A stretch of 64,000 nt of DNA from Paraburkholderia piptadeniae (GTDB lineage: Bacteria > Pseudomonadota > Gammaproteobacteria > Burkholderiales > Burkholderiaceae): NCBI RefSeq assembly GCF_900007165.1, contig NZ_CYGY02000047.1, forward strand, positions 62,301 to 126,300, read 5' to 3'. A program made the position numbers and the translations under genes. The notes under the pieces were generated by a model. The model ran no database searches. It saw nothing but the letters and a program-made list of their open reading frames with translations, and was not told the origin of the DNA. Of the stretch, positions 8,976 to 17,705 are shown piece after piece. The first letter of the stretch is position 1; each line of letters opens with the position of its first letter.

Positions 8976-8999
8976 TTACGCTTTGCGTAATCAATTACG
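8976..8999. promoter_or_regulatory. Overlapping inverted repeats, candidate operator of the SDR-MFS operon
   Basis: Three half-sites are arranged as TTACG (8976-8980), CGTAA (8986-8990) and TTACG (8995-8999). The first pair forms a perfect inverted repeat around CTTTG. CGTAAT and ATTACG form a second one around CA. It lies 17 bases before the GTG start of the first SDR gene. The IclR-type gene at 16698 at the end of this cluster is the obvious candidate binder. Confidence 0.45.
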
Positions 9000-9015
9000 A
9001 ATGTGGAGTTGCAAG

Positions 9016-9777
9016 GTGAGCAGCAGTCAAGGCAGCGCGAACGGTCAGTCCAAACCCGTCGCAATCGTCACGGGAGCCGGCGGCGGCATCGGCGCTGCGA
9101 TCACGCGCCGGCTGGCCGCGGATGGCTTTCACGTCGCCGCAGTCGATATTTCTGACAAGGCGCTCGCAAGCGTTGTTGCCAGCGTGCAGGCGGTGGGTGG
9201 CTCGGTGGAAGGCACCGTTGTCGACCTGCGCGACGAGCAGGCCGTCGGAGCGTTCGTCGCGCGTCTGCCGCGCGTGGACGCCGTCGTCAACAACGCAGGC
9301 GTGTTCGACGAGCGCGCGTTCATGGATCTGAGTGCCGAAGATTTCATGCGTCACTACGATCTGAACGTCGTCGCGCTGTTCCGCATGGCGAGGAATGCGG
9401 CGACGCGCCTGCCGTCGGGCGGTAAGATCGTGAACATCGCGTCTCGCGCCTACCTCGGCGCGCGTAATCACGCGCACTACGTCGCAGCGAAAGCGGCCGT
9501 GGTCGGCCTGACGCGCGCGATGGCGATGGAGTTGCTCGGTCAGGGCATTCTCGTGAACGCCGTCGCGCCCGGCCTCGTCGATACGCCGATGCTTCAGGCG
9601 CTCACGACTGAGCGCCGCGCCGCGCAGCTCGCGCTGCAGCCGACGGGCCGCGCAGCGCTGCCCGAGGACATCGCGAACGCGGTCGCCTTCCTCGCCGCGC
9701 CGCATATGGATTTCATCACCGGCCAGATCCTGATGGTCGACGGCGGCAAGTCGCTCGGCGGCACGGCCGCGCTCTGA
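9016..9777 (+). CDS. SDR family oxidoreductase
   Basis: This cytoplasmic NAD(P)-dependent dehydrogenase of 253 residues is a normal classical SDR length. The cofactor motif TGAGGGIG is at residues 19-26, NNAG follows, the catalytic serine is in NIASRAY, and the Tyr/Lys pair is in HYVAAK. The GTG at 9016 is chosen because GGAG lies seven bases upstream; in-frame ATGs at 8965 and 9001 would add residues before the fold. It is first in a run of same-strand genes (SDR, MFS, SDR, flavoprotein, SDR, GST). Substrate is unknown, probably an alcohol/ketone pair. Confidence 0.9.
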   Translation: MSSSQGSANGQSKPVAIVTGAGGGIGAAITRRLAADGFHVAAVDISDKALASVVASVQAVGGSVEGTVVDLRDEQAVGAFVARLPRVDAVVNNAGVFDERAFMDLSAEDFMRHYDLNVVALFRMARNAATRLPSGGKIVNIASRAYLGARNHAHYVAAKAAVVGLTRAMAMELLGQGILVNAVAPGLVDTPMLQALTTERRAAQLALQPTGRAALPEDIANAVAFLAAPHMDFITGQILMVDGGKSLGGTAAL

Positions 9778-9856
9778 CGCCGCATACACACCTGCCCATT
9801 CACGCTCAATCAACAGATCGCACGGCCGACACGAGCCGCGCCGCAAGGAGACACCG

Positions 9857-11182
9857 ATGAACGCTGCTGAAGAAGCCGCCGTACTGAAAAAGACGGCCTG
9901 GCGACTGATCCCATTTCTTTTCCTGCTGTACATCGTCAGCTATATCGATCGTACGAACGTCGGCTTCGCCGCGTTGCAGATGAACCATGAAATCGGCCTG
10001 ACGCACGCAATGTACGGGCTGGGCGCCGGCATCTTCTTCATTGGCATGCTGCCGTTCGAAGTGCCGAGCAACCTGATGATGGTGCGCTTCGGCGCGCGCG
10101 TATGGCTCGCGCGCATCATGATCGTCTGGGGACTTGTGACGCTCGCGACCTCGTTGATTACCGGCCCGAACTCGTTCTATGTCGTGCGCTTCCTGCTCGG
10201 CATCAGCGAGGCGGGCTTCTTTCCAGGCGTGCTGTTCTATCTGACCTTCTGGTTCCCCCGCGAGCATCGCACGCAGATCATCGCGCGCTTCATGATCTCG
10301 CTGCCGATCGCAGCCGCCATCGGCGGGCCCGTGTCGTCGCTGATCCTGCAATGCTTTGACGGGGTCGCAGGCATTCCGGGCTGGCGCTGGCTCTTCGTCG
10401 TCGAAGGCATTCCGGCCGTGCTGCTCGGCTTCGTGACGTGGCGCGTGCTGCTCGAACGCCCGACGCAGGCGCGCTGGCTGACGCCCGCGCAGCGCGACGC
10501 GCTGCAGGCGAAGATCGACCGTGAGCAGGCGGAAGACCGCGCGAACGGCGACTCGCATAGCGCCGCGCACGTCTTCAAGACGCTGTTCGACTGGCGCACG
10601 CTGGTCGTGACATTCACGGGCGTCTGCTTCGTGATCGGCTTCTACGGCGCGGGCTTCTGGCTGCCGCAGATCATCAAGACGTTCCATGTGACGACGCTAC
10701 AAGTGGGCCTTTTGAGCGCGCTGCCGAACCTGCTCGGCGCGATCGCGATGCTGGTCTGGGCGCGTCGCTGCCGCAGCCGCATGATGCAGCTGTCCGACGT
10801 GATCTATCCGCTGCTGCTGGCGTGCGTGGCGTTCGTCGTCGCGGCGTACAACCTCGACCAGCCGGTGATCGCGATGTCCGGCTTCTGCGTCGCGATGATC
10901 GGGCTCTATGCGTGCATGCCCGCTTACTGGTCCCTGCCGACGATGTTCTTCAGCGGTACGGCTGCTGCCGCGGCGCTCGCCTTCGTCAACGCCGTTTCGA
11001 ACCTCGGCGGCTTCTTCGGCCCGACGATCATCGGCTGGCTCACGCAGACGACGGGGAGCTTCAAGCTCGCGATCGCCACCATGGGTGGGTTCGTGCTGGT
11101 CGGCGCGATTGCGCTTCTGCTGCTGTTGCCCGCTTATCAGCGTCATCGCGACATGACGCGCGCCCGCACCGTTGCGGCCTGA
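9857..11182 (+). CDS. MFS transporter, anion:cation symporter (ACS) type
   Basis: This 441-residue inner-membrane protein has 12 predicted spans. The N-terminus LIPFLFLLYIVSYIDRTNVGFA is typical of the ACS/phthalate permease group, and a cytoplasmic loop follows span six (ERPTQARWLTPAQR). RFLLGISEAGFFPGVLFYL is a conserved group segment. These carriers usually import organic anions such as aromatic or sugar acids. Placed between SDR genes, with GGAGACACC as its ribosome binding site, it likely brings in the substrate of this operon. Confidence 0.88.
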   Translation: MNAAEEAAVLKKTAWRLIPFLFLLYIVSYIDRTNVGFAALQMNHEIGLTHAMYGLGAGIFFIGMLPFEVPSNLMMVRFGARVWLARIMIVWGLVTLATSLITGPNSFYVVRFLLGISEAGFFPGVLFYLTFWFPREHRTQIIARFMISLPIAAAIGGPVSSLILQCFDGVAGIPGWRWLFVVEGIPAVLLGFVTWRVLLERPTQARWLTPAQRDALQAKIDREQAEDRANGDSHSAAHVFKTLFDWRTLVVTFTGVCFVIGFYGAGFWLPQIIKTFHVTTLQVGLLSALPNLLGAIAMLVWARRCRSRMMQLSDVIYPLLLACVAFVVAAYNLDQPVIAMSGFCVAMIGLYACMPAYWSLPTMFFSGTAAAAALAFVNAVSNLGGFFGPTIIGWLTQTTGSFKLAIATMGGFVLVGAIALLLLLPAYQRHRDMTRARTVAA

Positions 11183-11231
11183 CGCGCGAATCCTGTCGAC
11201 ACCATTCAACGAGAACTCACGAGAAACAACC

Positions 11232-12008
11232 ATGAATCAATCGTCAGCATCCGCGCGTCAGACCGCGCTCGTCACGGGTGGCGCGGGCGGCATCGGTGTC
11301 GCGATCTGCCGTTACCTGGCCGATGCCGGCCATCGCGTGGCCGTCGCCGATCTGAATGCCGAAGCGGCAGCGCGCGTTGCGGCAACGCTTCCGGGCGACG
11401 GGCATTTCGGCCTCGCCATCGATGTGTCCGACGAAACGTCCGTTGAGCGCGCGTTCGATCGTGTGACCGAGGACGCAGGCCGTCCGACCATCCTGATCGC
11501 AGGCGCGGGCGTGCTGTTCTTCAAGCCGGATGGACAGCGTCCGCTCATCAAGGAGATCTCGCTCGCCGACTGGACGCGCACGATGACGATCAACCAGACG
11601 GGCTGCTTCCTCACCTGCCGCGAATTCGCGCGCCGTCTGCCGGAAGGGCATTCGTTCGGCCGCATCGTCACGATCTCGTCGGTGACGGCGCAACTCGGCG
11701 GCTATCGCTCGAATGCCGCGTATATCGCCAGCAAGGCGGCCGTGATCGGCTTCACGAAGGCGCTGGCGCGCGAGCTCGCGCCGCAGGGCGTCACGGTCAA
11801 CTCGGTTGCGCCGGGTCTGATCGACGCGCCGATGCTGCGCCAGTCGCTGCCGCAGGACCGCGACAGCGAAGTCGCCGCGACGATTCCGCTCGGCCGCATC
11901 GGTCTGCCTGAAGACGTTGCGGATGCCGTCGCGTACCTCGTGTCGGAAGGCGCGAACTATCAGACGGGCACGACGATCGACGTCAACGGCGGCTATCGGA
12001 TGCAGTAA
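11232..12008 (+). CDS. SDR family oxidoreductase
   Basis: This 258-residue classical SDR has TGGAGGIG near residue 14, the serine in TISSVTAQ and the catalytic pair in AYIASK. The C-terminus (GTTIDVNGGYRMQ) is the usual cofactor-side end. The ATG at 11232 is preferred over upstream codons, which would overlap the MFS gene region without a binding site. It is the second of three SDRs in the operon. The three are only moderately alike, so they probably act on different steps rather than being recent copies. Confidence 0.9.
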   Translation: MNQSSASARQTALVTGGAGGIGVAICRYLADAGHRVAVADLNAEAAARVAATLPGDGHFGLAIDVSDETSVERAFDRVTEDAGRPTILIAGAGVLFFKPDGQRPLIKEISLADWTRTMTINQTGCFLTCREFARRLPEGHSFGRIVTISSVTAQLGGYRSNAAYIASKAAVIGFTKALARELAPQGVTVNSVAPGLIDAPMLRQSLPQDRDSEVAATIPLGRIGLPEDVADAVAYLVSEGANYQTGTTIDVNGGYRMQ

Positions 12009-12043
12009 TGGTGCTGCTGCGCAGCGCTGCAAGAAGGACACTC

Positions 12044-13750
12044 ATGGAAAGCGAATACGATGTGATCGTGGTCGGCTCGGGCGCGGGCGGCCTGAGCGCC
12101 GCGCTCACCTGCAAGGCGCGGGGGCTGTCGGTGCTCGTGCTGGAAAAGACCGGGTATTTCGGTGGCTCGACGGCTGTGTCGGGCGGCGCGGTGTGGATTC
12201 CGCAGAACATGCACATGAAGGGCGTCGGTCACGACGACTCGCGCGAGCAGGCCATCGCCTATCTGCAGGCGACGGTCGGCCCGGCGCTGCGTCCCGACAT
12301 GATCGATGCGTTTCTCACGCACGGTCCGGAGATGGTGCGTTTTATGGAAGCGAACACGGATGTGCATTTCATCGCGCGGCCCGTGTCTCCCGACTATCAG
12401 CCGGAGCGCGAAGGTGCGTCGCAAGGCGGCCGCACGATCGACCCCGCGCCGTTCGACGGCCGCAAGCTCGGGCCGCTGTTCTGCGCGCTGCGGCCGCCGC
12501 TGCACAGCTTCCTCGCGCTCGGCGGGATGATGGTGAACCGCAAGGACATCGACGCGCTGCTGTCGATGCATCGCAATGTCGCGTCGCTGCGCCATTCGCT
12601 CGCGCTGATTGGCCGCTACGCGCTCGACCGCCTGAAGTGGCCGCGCGGCACGCGTCTGCTGCTTGGTAACGCGCTCGCGGCGCGGCTGCTGAAATCCGCC
12701 GTCGACAAGAAGATTGTCCTCGAGCGCGAAGCCGGTGTCGAAGCGCTGCTGCACCAGGGCGAGCGCGTGACGGGCGTGCGGGTTCGTCAACGCGGCAAAG
12801 TGATCGACGTGCGAGCGAGGCGCGCGGTGGTGCTCGCCACGGGCGGCATTCCGCAGGATCTGAAGCTGCGCAAAAAGCTCGTGCCGCACGCCGACGTGCA
12901 TCGCTCGATGTCGCCGGTCAGCAATAGCGGCGACGGCGCGCGGCTCGCGATCAGCCGGGGCGGTCATCTGGCGACGGGCAATGCGGGCGCGGCGTTCTGG
13001 ACGCCCGTGTCGATCCTGCGCGACGAAAACGGCGCGGAAACGGTGTTTCCGCACCTAGTCACGGATCGCCAGAAGCCCGGCATCATGGCCGTGAATTCGG
13101 CGGGGCGGCGCTTTGCGAACGAGGCGACGTCGTATCACGAGTTCGTCGCGTCGATCCATCGCGAGCATGAGAAGACGCCGTGCATTCCCGCATGGCTGAT
13201 CTGCGACAGCACCTTCCTCAAGCGCTACGGGATGGGTCTCGTGCGTCCGCGCACGCCTTCGCTCGGTCGGTTCCTGCGTTCGGGCTATCTGAAGCAGGCA
13301 CCGACGATCGAAGCGCTGGCCGACATGATCGGCGTGCCGCGCAATGCGCTCGCCGATTCCGTTGCCCGCATGAACCGCGCGGCCGCGAGCGGCGAAGACC
13401 CGGATTTCGGGCGTGGCCGCTCAGCGTATGACCGCTACCTCGGCGATGCGTCGCACAAGCCGAATTCGTGTCTCGGCCCCATCGCCGATGGACCGTTCTA
13501 CGCGGTGCGGATCACGCCAGGCGATATCGGCAGCGCGACGGGCATCGACGTGGATGCGAAGGCGCGGGTGGTCGGCGCGGACGGTACACCGATCCCCGGC
13601 CTCTACGCCTGCGGCAACGACATGAACTCGATCATGGGCGGCACGTATCCGGCGGCGGGCATCACGCTGGGACCGGCGCTGACGTTTGGCTACATCGCCG
13701 GCATGACCATCAGCGCAAGCGAAACGCAGCAGCGGGAGGTAGTCGCATGA
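12044..13750 (+). CDS. FAD-dependent oxidoreductase, 3-ketosteroid delta1-dehydrogenase-like
   Basis: This 568-residue flavoprotein has the N-terminal FAD dinucleotide motif VVGSGAGGLSAAL, then EKTGYFGGSTAVSGG. The C-terminal FAD/active-site segment is GTYPAAGITLGPALTFGYIAG, where steroid 1-dehydrogenases keep their last active-site tyrosine. Members of the fumarate-reductase/KstD superfamily introduce or reduce a double bond next to a carbonyl. Start: ATG at 12044 behind AAGAAGGACA. Its 3' end overlaps the next SDR by ATGA, so the two are translationally coupled. A steroid substrate is not implied; other cyclic ketones fit. Confidence 0.85.
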   Translation: MESEYDVIVVGSGAGGLSAALTCKARGLSVLVLEKTGYFGGSTAVSGGAVWIPQNMHMKGVGHDDSREQAIAYLQATVGPALRPDMIDAFLTHGPEMVRFMEANTDVHFIARPVSPDYQPEREGASQGGRTIDPAPFDGRKLGPLFCALRPPLHSFLALGGMMVNRKDIDALLSMHRNVASLRHSLALIGRYALDRLKWPRGTRLLLGNALAARLLKSAVDKKIVLEREAGVEALLHQGERVTGVRVRQRGKVIDVRARRAVVLATGGIPQDLKLRKKLVPHADVHRSMSPVSNSGDGARLAISRGGHLATGNAGAAFWTPVSILRDENGAETVFPHLVTDRQKPGIMAVNSAGRRFANEATSYHEFVASIHREHEKTPCIPAWLICDSTFLKRYGMGLVRPRTPSLGRFLRSGYLKQAPTIEALADMIGVPRNALADSVARMNRAAASGEDPDFGRGRSAYDRYLGDASHKPNSCLGPIADGPFYAVRITPGDIGSATGIDVDAKARVVGADGTPIPGLYACGNDMNSIMGGTYPAAGITLGPALTFGYIAGMTISASETQQREVVA

Positions 13751-14562
13751 CCCAACAGGCTACTGACAGGCAAGCCGCGTATCCGCGCGTCGCCTTTGTG
13801 ACGGGCGCCGCGAGCGGCATCGGCGCGGCCGTGTGCCGGCTTCTGGCCGCACAAGGCGTCGCGATTGCGGCGGCCGACCAGAACGAAGCGGGACTCGCAG
13901 CGCTGCATGACAGCCTGGGGCGCGACGTGCGCTTTCTGAGCGCCGTGCTCGACGTGCGCGACGAAGCAGCGCAACAGGCATTCGTCGGCGAAGTCGAAGC
14001 GAAGCTCGGCCCGATCACTGACGTCGTGCCGTGCGCCGGACTCGCGCGCAGCGCGCCCGCCGAAACGATGAGCGCCGAGCAGTGGGATCTCGTGCTCGAC
14101 ATCAACTTGCGCGGCACGTTCCTCACCTGCAAGTCGACGGCGGCAGTGATGCTGCCGCGCGGCCGGGGCAGCATCGTGTGTCTCGCGTCGGTCACGGCAC
14201 GCGGCGGTCAGCCGGGACGCGCGAATTACGCGGCGTCGAAGTGGGGGCTCGTCGGTCTCGTGAAAAGCCTCGCGACCGAATGGGGCAACCGCGGTGTGCG
14301 CGTGAATGCCGTCGCGCCGAACGGCGTCGATACGCCGTTGCTGAAAGTCGGCGTGCCCGAAGGGTTCCGCGAGGGAGTGATGCTGGATCGCACGCCGCTC
14401 GGACGCTTCGCGCAAGTCGAAGAAATCGCGCAAGGCATCGCATACCTGCTGTCGGATGCGGCGTCGTATGTGACGGGCGCGGTGCTCGATATCGATGGCG
14501 GTCTCACGGCCGGTTATCTGACACACCGTCACGGCACCGATTACGCGCTGCATCAGCGCTGA
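13747..14562 (+). CDS. SDR family oxidoreductase
   Basis: This 271-residue classical SDR has TGAASGIG near residue 20, a serine in LASVTARGG and the pair in NYAASK. Its C-terminal tail (GYLTHRHGTDYALHQR) is longer than in the other two. The usual NNAG is replaced by PCAGLA, a change at the adenine-side motif. The ATG overlaps the flavoprotein stop by four bases, which suggests the ketone made or used by that enzyme is handled here. The GST gene follows after 27 bases. Confidence 0.88.
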   Translation: MTQQATDRQAAYPRVAFVTGAASGIGAAVCRLLAAQGVAIAAADQNEAGLAALHDSLGRDVRFLSAVLDVRDEAAQQAFVGEVEAKLGPITDVVPCAGLARSAPAETMSAEQWDLVLDINLRGTFLTCKSTAAVMLPRGRGSIVCLASVTARGGQPGRANYAASKWGLVGLVKSLATEWGNRGVRVNAVAPNGVDTPLLKVGVPEGFREGVMLDRTPLGRFAQVEEIAQGIAYLLSDAASYVTGAVLDIDGGLTAGYLTHRHGTDYALHQR

Positions 14563-14589
14563 ATCTCACACTTTTCAAAAAGAGAAGTC

Positions 14590-15195
14590 ATGCAAGTCTA
14601 TTACTCGCCCTTTTCTCCGTTCGTGCGCAAGGTGCTGGTGTGCGCCGCCGAACTTGGCATCGAAGTCGAACGTCTGCCGAGCTCGGCGCATCCCATCACG
14701 CGCGATCAGACCATCGTCGCCGTGAATCCGCTCGGCCGGGTGCCGACGTTTTTCGCCGACAACGGTGAAGTGCTGTACGACAGCCGCGTGATCTGCGAAT
14801 ACATCGATGCGACGAGCGCCGCGCCGCGCCTGTTCCCCGTCAACGGTGCAGCGCGCTGGCAGAGCCTGCGCGAGCAGGCGCTCGCTGACGGACTGCTCGA
14901 AGCGGCCCTGCTGATGCGTTACGAGCAGGTCGTGCGCCCCGACGGTCTGCGCTATCAGCCGTGGTACGACGGCCAGCACGAGAAGATCGTCTCGTCGCTC
15001 GCGCAACTCGAAGCGTGGGCGCCCACGTTCGGCGAGCGTGTCGATATCGGCACGATCTCGGTTGCCTGTGCGCTCGCTTATCTCGATCTGCGCTTTCCCG
15101 ATGAAGGATGGCGCACGAACGAAGCGCTCGCGGAATGGCATGCGCGCTTCAGTGAGCGTGCGTCGATGATCGCTACGCAGCATCCCGCCTCGTGA
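14590..15195 (+). CDS. Glutathione S-transferase family protein
   Basis: This 201-residue cytosolic protein has a thioredoxin-like N-terminal domain (YYSPFSPFVRKVLVCAAE), the conserved cis-proline segment GRVPTF and the glutathione-contact Asp-Ser in YDSRVICEYID. An all-helical C-terminal half follows. A serine near residue 6 or 9 is the probable glutathione-activating residue. Start behind AAAAAGAGAAGTC. As the last enzyme gene before the porin it may conjugate, isomerise or cleave an intermediate. The link to SDRs recalls beta-aryl-ether pathways, but it is shorter than known etherases. Confidence 0.88.
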   Translation: MQVYYSPFSPFVRKVLVCAAELGIEVERLPSSAHPITRDQTIVAVNPLGRVPTFFADNGEVLYDSRVICEYIDATSAAPRLFPVNGAARWQSLREQALADGLLEAALLMRYEQVVRPDGLRYQPWYDGQHEKIVSSLAQLEAWAPTFGERVDIGTISVACALAYLDLRFPDEGWRTNEALAEWHARFSERASMIATQHPAS

Positions 15196-15249
15196 AAGAA
15201 GCGGGCGTGTAGCCGGCTCGACGCAATACCGGCGTCGCTGGACCAGAAG

Positions 15250-15272
15250 CGGGAAGACACAGGTTCTTCCCG
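15250..15272. terminator. Hairpin between GST and porin genes
   Basis: A perfect 8-bp stem, CGGGAAGA with TCTTCCCG around CACAGGT, lies 55 bases after the GST stop. No T-run follows, so it may be a Rho-assisted terminator or RNA-stabilising stem rather than a classic intrinsic terminator. Confidence 0.45.
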
Positions 15273-15388
15273 TAGGGATGCGCTCGTCACACGAAGCGAG
15301 CCGGCGGCGGCGCGGCCTCAGCCATACCGGGTTTGCCATTTGGAGATTCGTCGTCGTGGCCCAAAAACGGGCCGCGGCGGCGTAAAGC

Positions 15389-15402
15389 TAGTAGTACAAC
15401 TA
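15389..15402. promoter_or_regulatory. Near-palindrome upstream of the porin gene
   Basis: TAGTAGTACAACTA is a 14-base near-palindrome centred on GTAC, 19 bases before the porin ATG. It may be an operator for the adjacent IclR-type regulator. It does not share half-sites with the repeat at 8976-8999. Confidence 0.35.
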
Positions 15403-15420
15403 AAATATCGGAATGCAGAA

Positions 15421-16608
15421 ATGAAAAAAATCACGGGACTCATGCTCGGTTGCGCGACGGCCGGTGTCTTCACACAGATCGCACACGCGGAAAGCCAGGT
15501 GACGCTCTACGGTATCCTCGACGAAGGGCTCATGTATCAGAGCAGCGCGGGTGGCAAGACGGGCGGCAAGAAGTTCTTTCTCGATTCGACGAGCGGCATC
15601 AGCGGCAGCCGCTGGGGCATGACGGGTTCCGAAGACCTGGGTGGGGGCCTCAATGCGATCTTCACGCTCGAAGGCGGCATCAACCTGAACAACGGCACCG
15701 CGGCGCAGGGCGGCACGATGTTCGGCCGGCAGGTCTTCGTTGGCGTGAATGACCAGAAACGCGGTAGCCTGACCTTCGGCCGCCAGTATGACATGATGTT
15801 TTACTTCGGCCAGCCGCTAACCTCGGCGGGCGTGCAAGGGGGCTCGGCGCTCTTCCTGCATCCGGGCGACCTCGACAATACGGGCAACACCATTCGCGTC
15901 AACAACGCGATTCGCTACATGAGCCCGAATTACTCGGGCCTGACGTTCGGCGGTGAGTACAGCGTTGGCGGCGTGGCGGGCAACGTAACGGCGAACAGCG
16001 GTTATTCACTGGGTTTCGCCTATGCGCATGGTCCTGTGCTGGTTGGCGCGGCATTCGAATACTTCAAGAATCCGACTTCCGCTACTGCCGGTTCCGGTTT
16101 CTTCACCAACAACGCGAACGGCGCAAGCGCGCTGTCGCAGACGCTGAACCGCGGTTATGCGAGCGCGACGGCTTACCAGACCGCGATTGTCGGCGGCCGC
16201 TATGCGATCGGCCCCGTCACGCTGTCGACGTCGTATTCGAACACGCAATACGCGAACCTCGGCAGCTCGTTCCACACCAGAACTGCGCGCTTCGACAACG
16301 TCGACTTCGCCGTGAAGTACATGTACGCCCCGACCCTCGCGTTGAGCGTCGCCTACGACTACCTGAAGGGACATGAGGTGACGGCAGCGGACGGCAGCAC
16401 GCTCGGCAACCAGCACTACAATCAGGTGAGCGTGATGGCCGACTATCTGCTGTCCAAGCGCACCGATGTTTATCTGGGCGGCACGTGGCAGCGCGCATCG
16501 GGTACCTCGTCGACGGGCGAGGCGGCCGTTGCGGACATCGCGAATCTCGGCGATTCTGCGAACAATCACGTGTTCCTGCTGCGCGCGGCGCTGCGTCACC
16601 GGTTCTGA
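15421..16608 (+). CDS. Gram-negative porin (OmpC-like, beta-proteobacterial)
   Basis: This 395-residue outer-membrane trimeric porin has a signal peptide, MKKITGLMLGCATAGVFTQIA-type, cut after AHA. The first strand is SQVTLYGILDEGL, followed by the family segment SGISGSRWGMTGSEDLGGGL. The protein ends in HRF, the C-terminal phenylalanine needed for BAM assembly. Length is normal. It follows the catabolic genes and precedes the IclR regulator, so it probably lets the pathway substrate cross the outer membrane. The upstream frame extension before 15421 lacks a signal and is not used. Confidence 0.93.
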   Translation: MKKITGLMLGCATAGVFTQIAHAESQVTLYGILDEGLMYQSSAGGKTGGKKFFLDSTSGISGSRWGMTGSEDLGGGLNAIFTLEGGINLNNGTAAQGGTMFGRQVFVGVNDQKRGSLTFGRQYDMMFYFGQPLTSAGVQGGSALFLHPGDLDNTGNTIRVNNAIRYMSPNYSGLTFGGEYSVGGVAGNVTANSGYSLGFAYAHGPVLVGAAFEYFKNPTSATAGSGFFTNNANGASALSQTLNRGYASATAYQTAIVGGRYAIGPVTLSTSYSNTQYANLGSSFHTRTARFDNVDFAVKYMYAPTLALSVAYDYLKGHEVTAADGSTLGNQHYNQVSVMADYLLSKRTDVYLGGTWQRASGTSSTGEAAVADIANLGDSANNHVFLLRAALRHRF

Positions 16609-16640
16609 TCGCGGGTGTACGGTGCGGCTTGCTGGCGACT

Positions 16641-16656
16641 TGCGCCACAAGGCGCA
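16641..16656. terminator. Short hairpin after porin gene
   Basis: TGCGCC-ACAA-GGCGCA forms a perfect 6-bp stem 33 bases after the porin stop. A T-rich but interrupted tail follows (GTTTTGGCTTTT). It may be a weak terminator, and it lies just before the IclR gene. Confidence 0.4.
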
Positions 16657-16697
16657 GATCGCGTAAGTTTTGGCTTTTCCACAAACGTCGCTTTCAC

Positions 16698-17504
16698 ATG
16701 GCCACCAGTTCGACACGCACTTCAAGTCGCCAGACCGTCCAGTCGGCTGAGATCGGTGCGGAAATACTCAAGGCGCTCGCGCGGCTCGGGCCCGCGGCTT
16801 CCCTCACCGCTCTCAGCGAGGCGGCGGGCATGCCGCCCGCAAAAGCGCACCGCTATCTGCAGGCGATGATCGCGAGCGGCCTGGCGGCGCAGGAAAAGCA
16901 GTCGGGCCGCTATACGCTCGGGCCCGAAGCGATCAAGATCGGCATGGCGGCGATCGCGCAGATCGACGTCGTCGGCGGCATTTCCGAACTCCTGCCCGCA
17001 CTGCGCGACGACACGGGGCACACCTGTTTCCTTGCCGTATGGGGAAGCCAGGGCGCGACCGTCGTGCGTACGCTGGAATCCCTCGGCGAAGTGACCGTGC
17101 TCACGCGCACGGGCGCAAAAATGCCGCTGCTGCGTTCCGCGACGGGCCTGATGTTCGCCGCATGGCTGCCGCCGCGCGAGCGCGACGCCGAAGCGTCGAA
17201 TGAGCCGGCTGACTTGAATGCGCAGTTGCACGATCCCGCTTCGCCGTTGTGTGCGCGGCTCGAAGCGATCCGGCGCAGCGGCATTTGCTTCGTACAGGGC
17301 TTGATGGTGCCGGGCATCGACGCGATGGCCGCGCCTGTGTTCGACGCCCGCTCGGAGATCGTTGGCGTGCTCACGCTGATCGGCACGGACAATGCTCTCG
17401 ATCCTTCGCCGGACGGTGTGCATGCGCGCAAGCTCGCCGCGTTTGCCAGGGCCGCGAGCGCAAGGCTTGGGGCGCCGGACGGCTCTGTTGCGCTAAGGCG
17501 CTGA
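16698..17504 (+). CDS. IclR family transcriptional regulator
   Basis: This 268-residue DNA-binding protein has an N-terminal winged helix-turn-helix at about residues 15-75 (LTALSEAAGMPPAKAHRYLQ). A GAF-like effector domain follows from about residue 90 (GHTCFLAVWGSQGATVVRTL to the end). The ATG at 16698 is taken because the longer upstream frame overlaps the porin end. It is the last gene of the SDR-MFS-porin cluster and reads the same way. IclR proteins usually bind a pathway metabolite and control the adjacent operon; the repeats at 8976-8999 and 15389-15402 are candidate sites. Confidence 0.88.
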   Translation: MATSSTRTSSRQTVQSAEIGAEILKALARLGPAASLTALSEAAGMPPAKAHRYLQAMIASGLAAQEKQSGRYTLGPEAIKIGMAAIAQIDVVGGISELLPALRDDTGHTCFLAVWGSQGATVVRTLESLGEVTVLTRTGAKMPLLRSATGLMFAAWLPPRERDAEASNEPADLNAQLHDPASPLCARLEAIRRSGICFVQGLMVPGIDAMAAPVFDARSEIVGVLTLIGTDNALDPSPDGVHARKLAAFARAASARLGAPDGSVALRR

Positions 17505-17540
17505 GCTGGTATTGGCGTTCGACCATGAATGACGAATGCG

Positions 17541-17609
17541 ATGGGCAAGACGAAGAAGATGCCTCGCGCAATGTTGCCACCGGGTATCGGCAAGTTTCTC
17601 AAGCGATTG
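17541..17609 (+). repeat. Diverged direct repeat, left copy
   Basis: These 69 bases match 37733-37801 at about 81% identity without gaps. Most differences in the second half fall in third codon positions. Both copies read as the same peptide start: MGKTKKMPRAMLPPGIGKF here and MGKNNETPRAMLPPGIGNV there, each followed by LKRL. They are relics of one protein family, perhaps a transposase N-terminus. They lie just outside the 20-kb island, in the same orientation. Confidence 0.7.
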
Positions 17610-17705
17610 TGCGAGGGCGTACGGGTGCCCGCCATGTCCCGCTCGCGCGGGGGAGTTTCGGCGAGCGGCTGCGTCACTAACGCAACGGTGTCCGGTTGTC
17701 CCGAC

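Noticed and set aside
8995..9933. Minus-strand frame of about 312 codons opposite the first SDR
   Set aside because: Antisense shadow of a clear SDR gene; low-complexity basic peptide and no ribosome binding site.
11993..13054. Minus-strand frame of about 353 codons opposite the flavoprotein
   Set aside because: Same antisense effect; the plus-strand frame carries FAD motifs.
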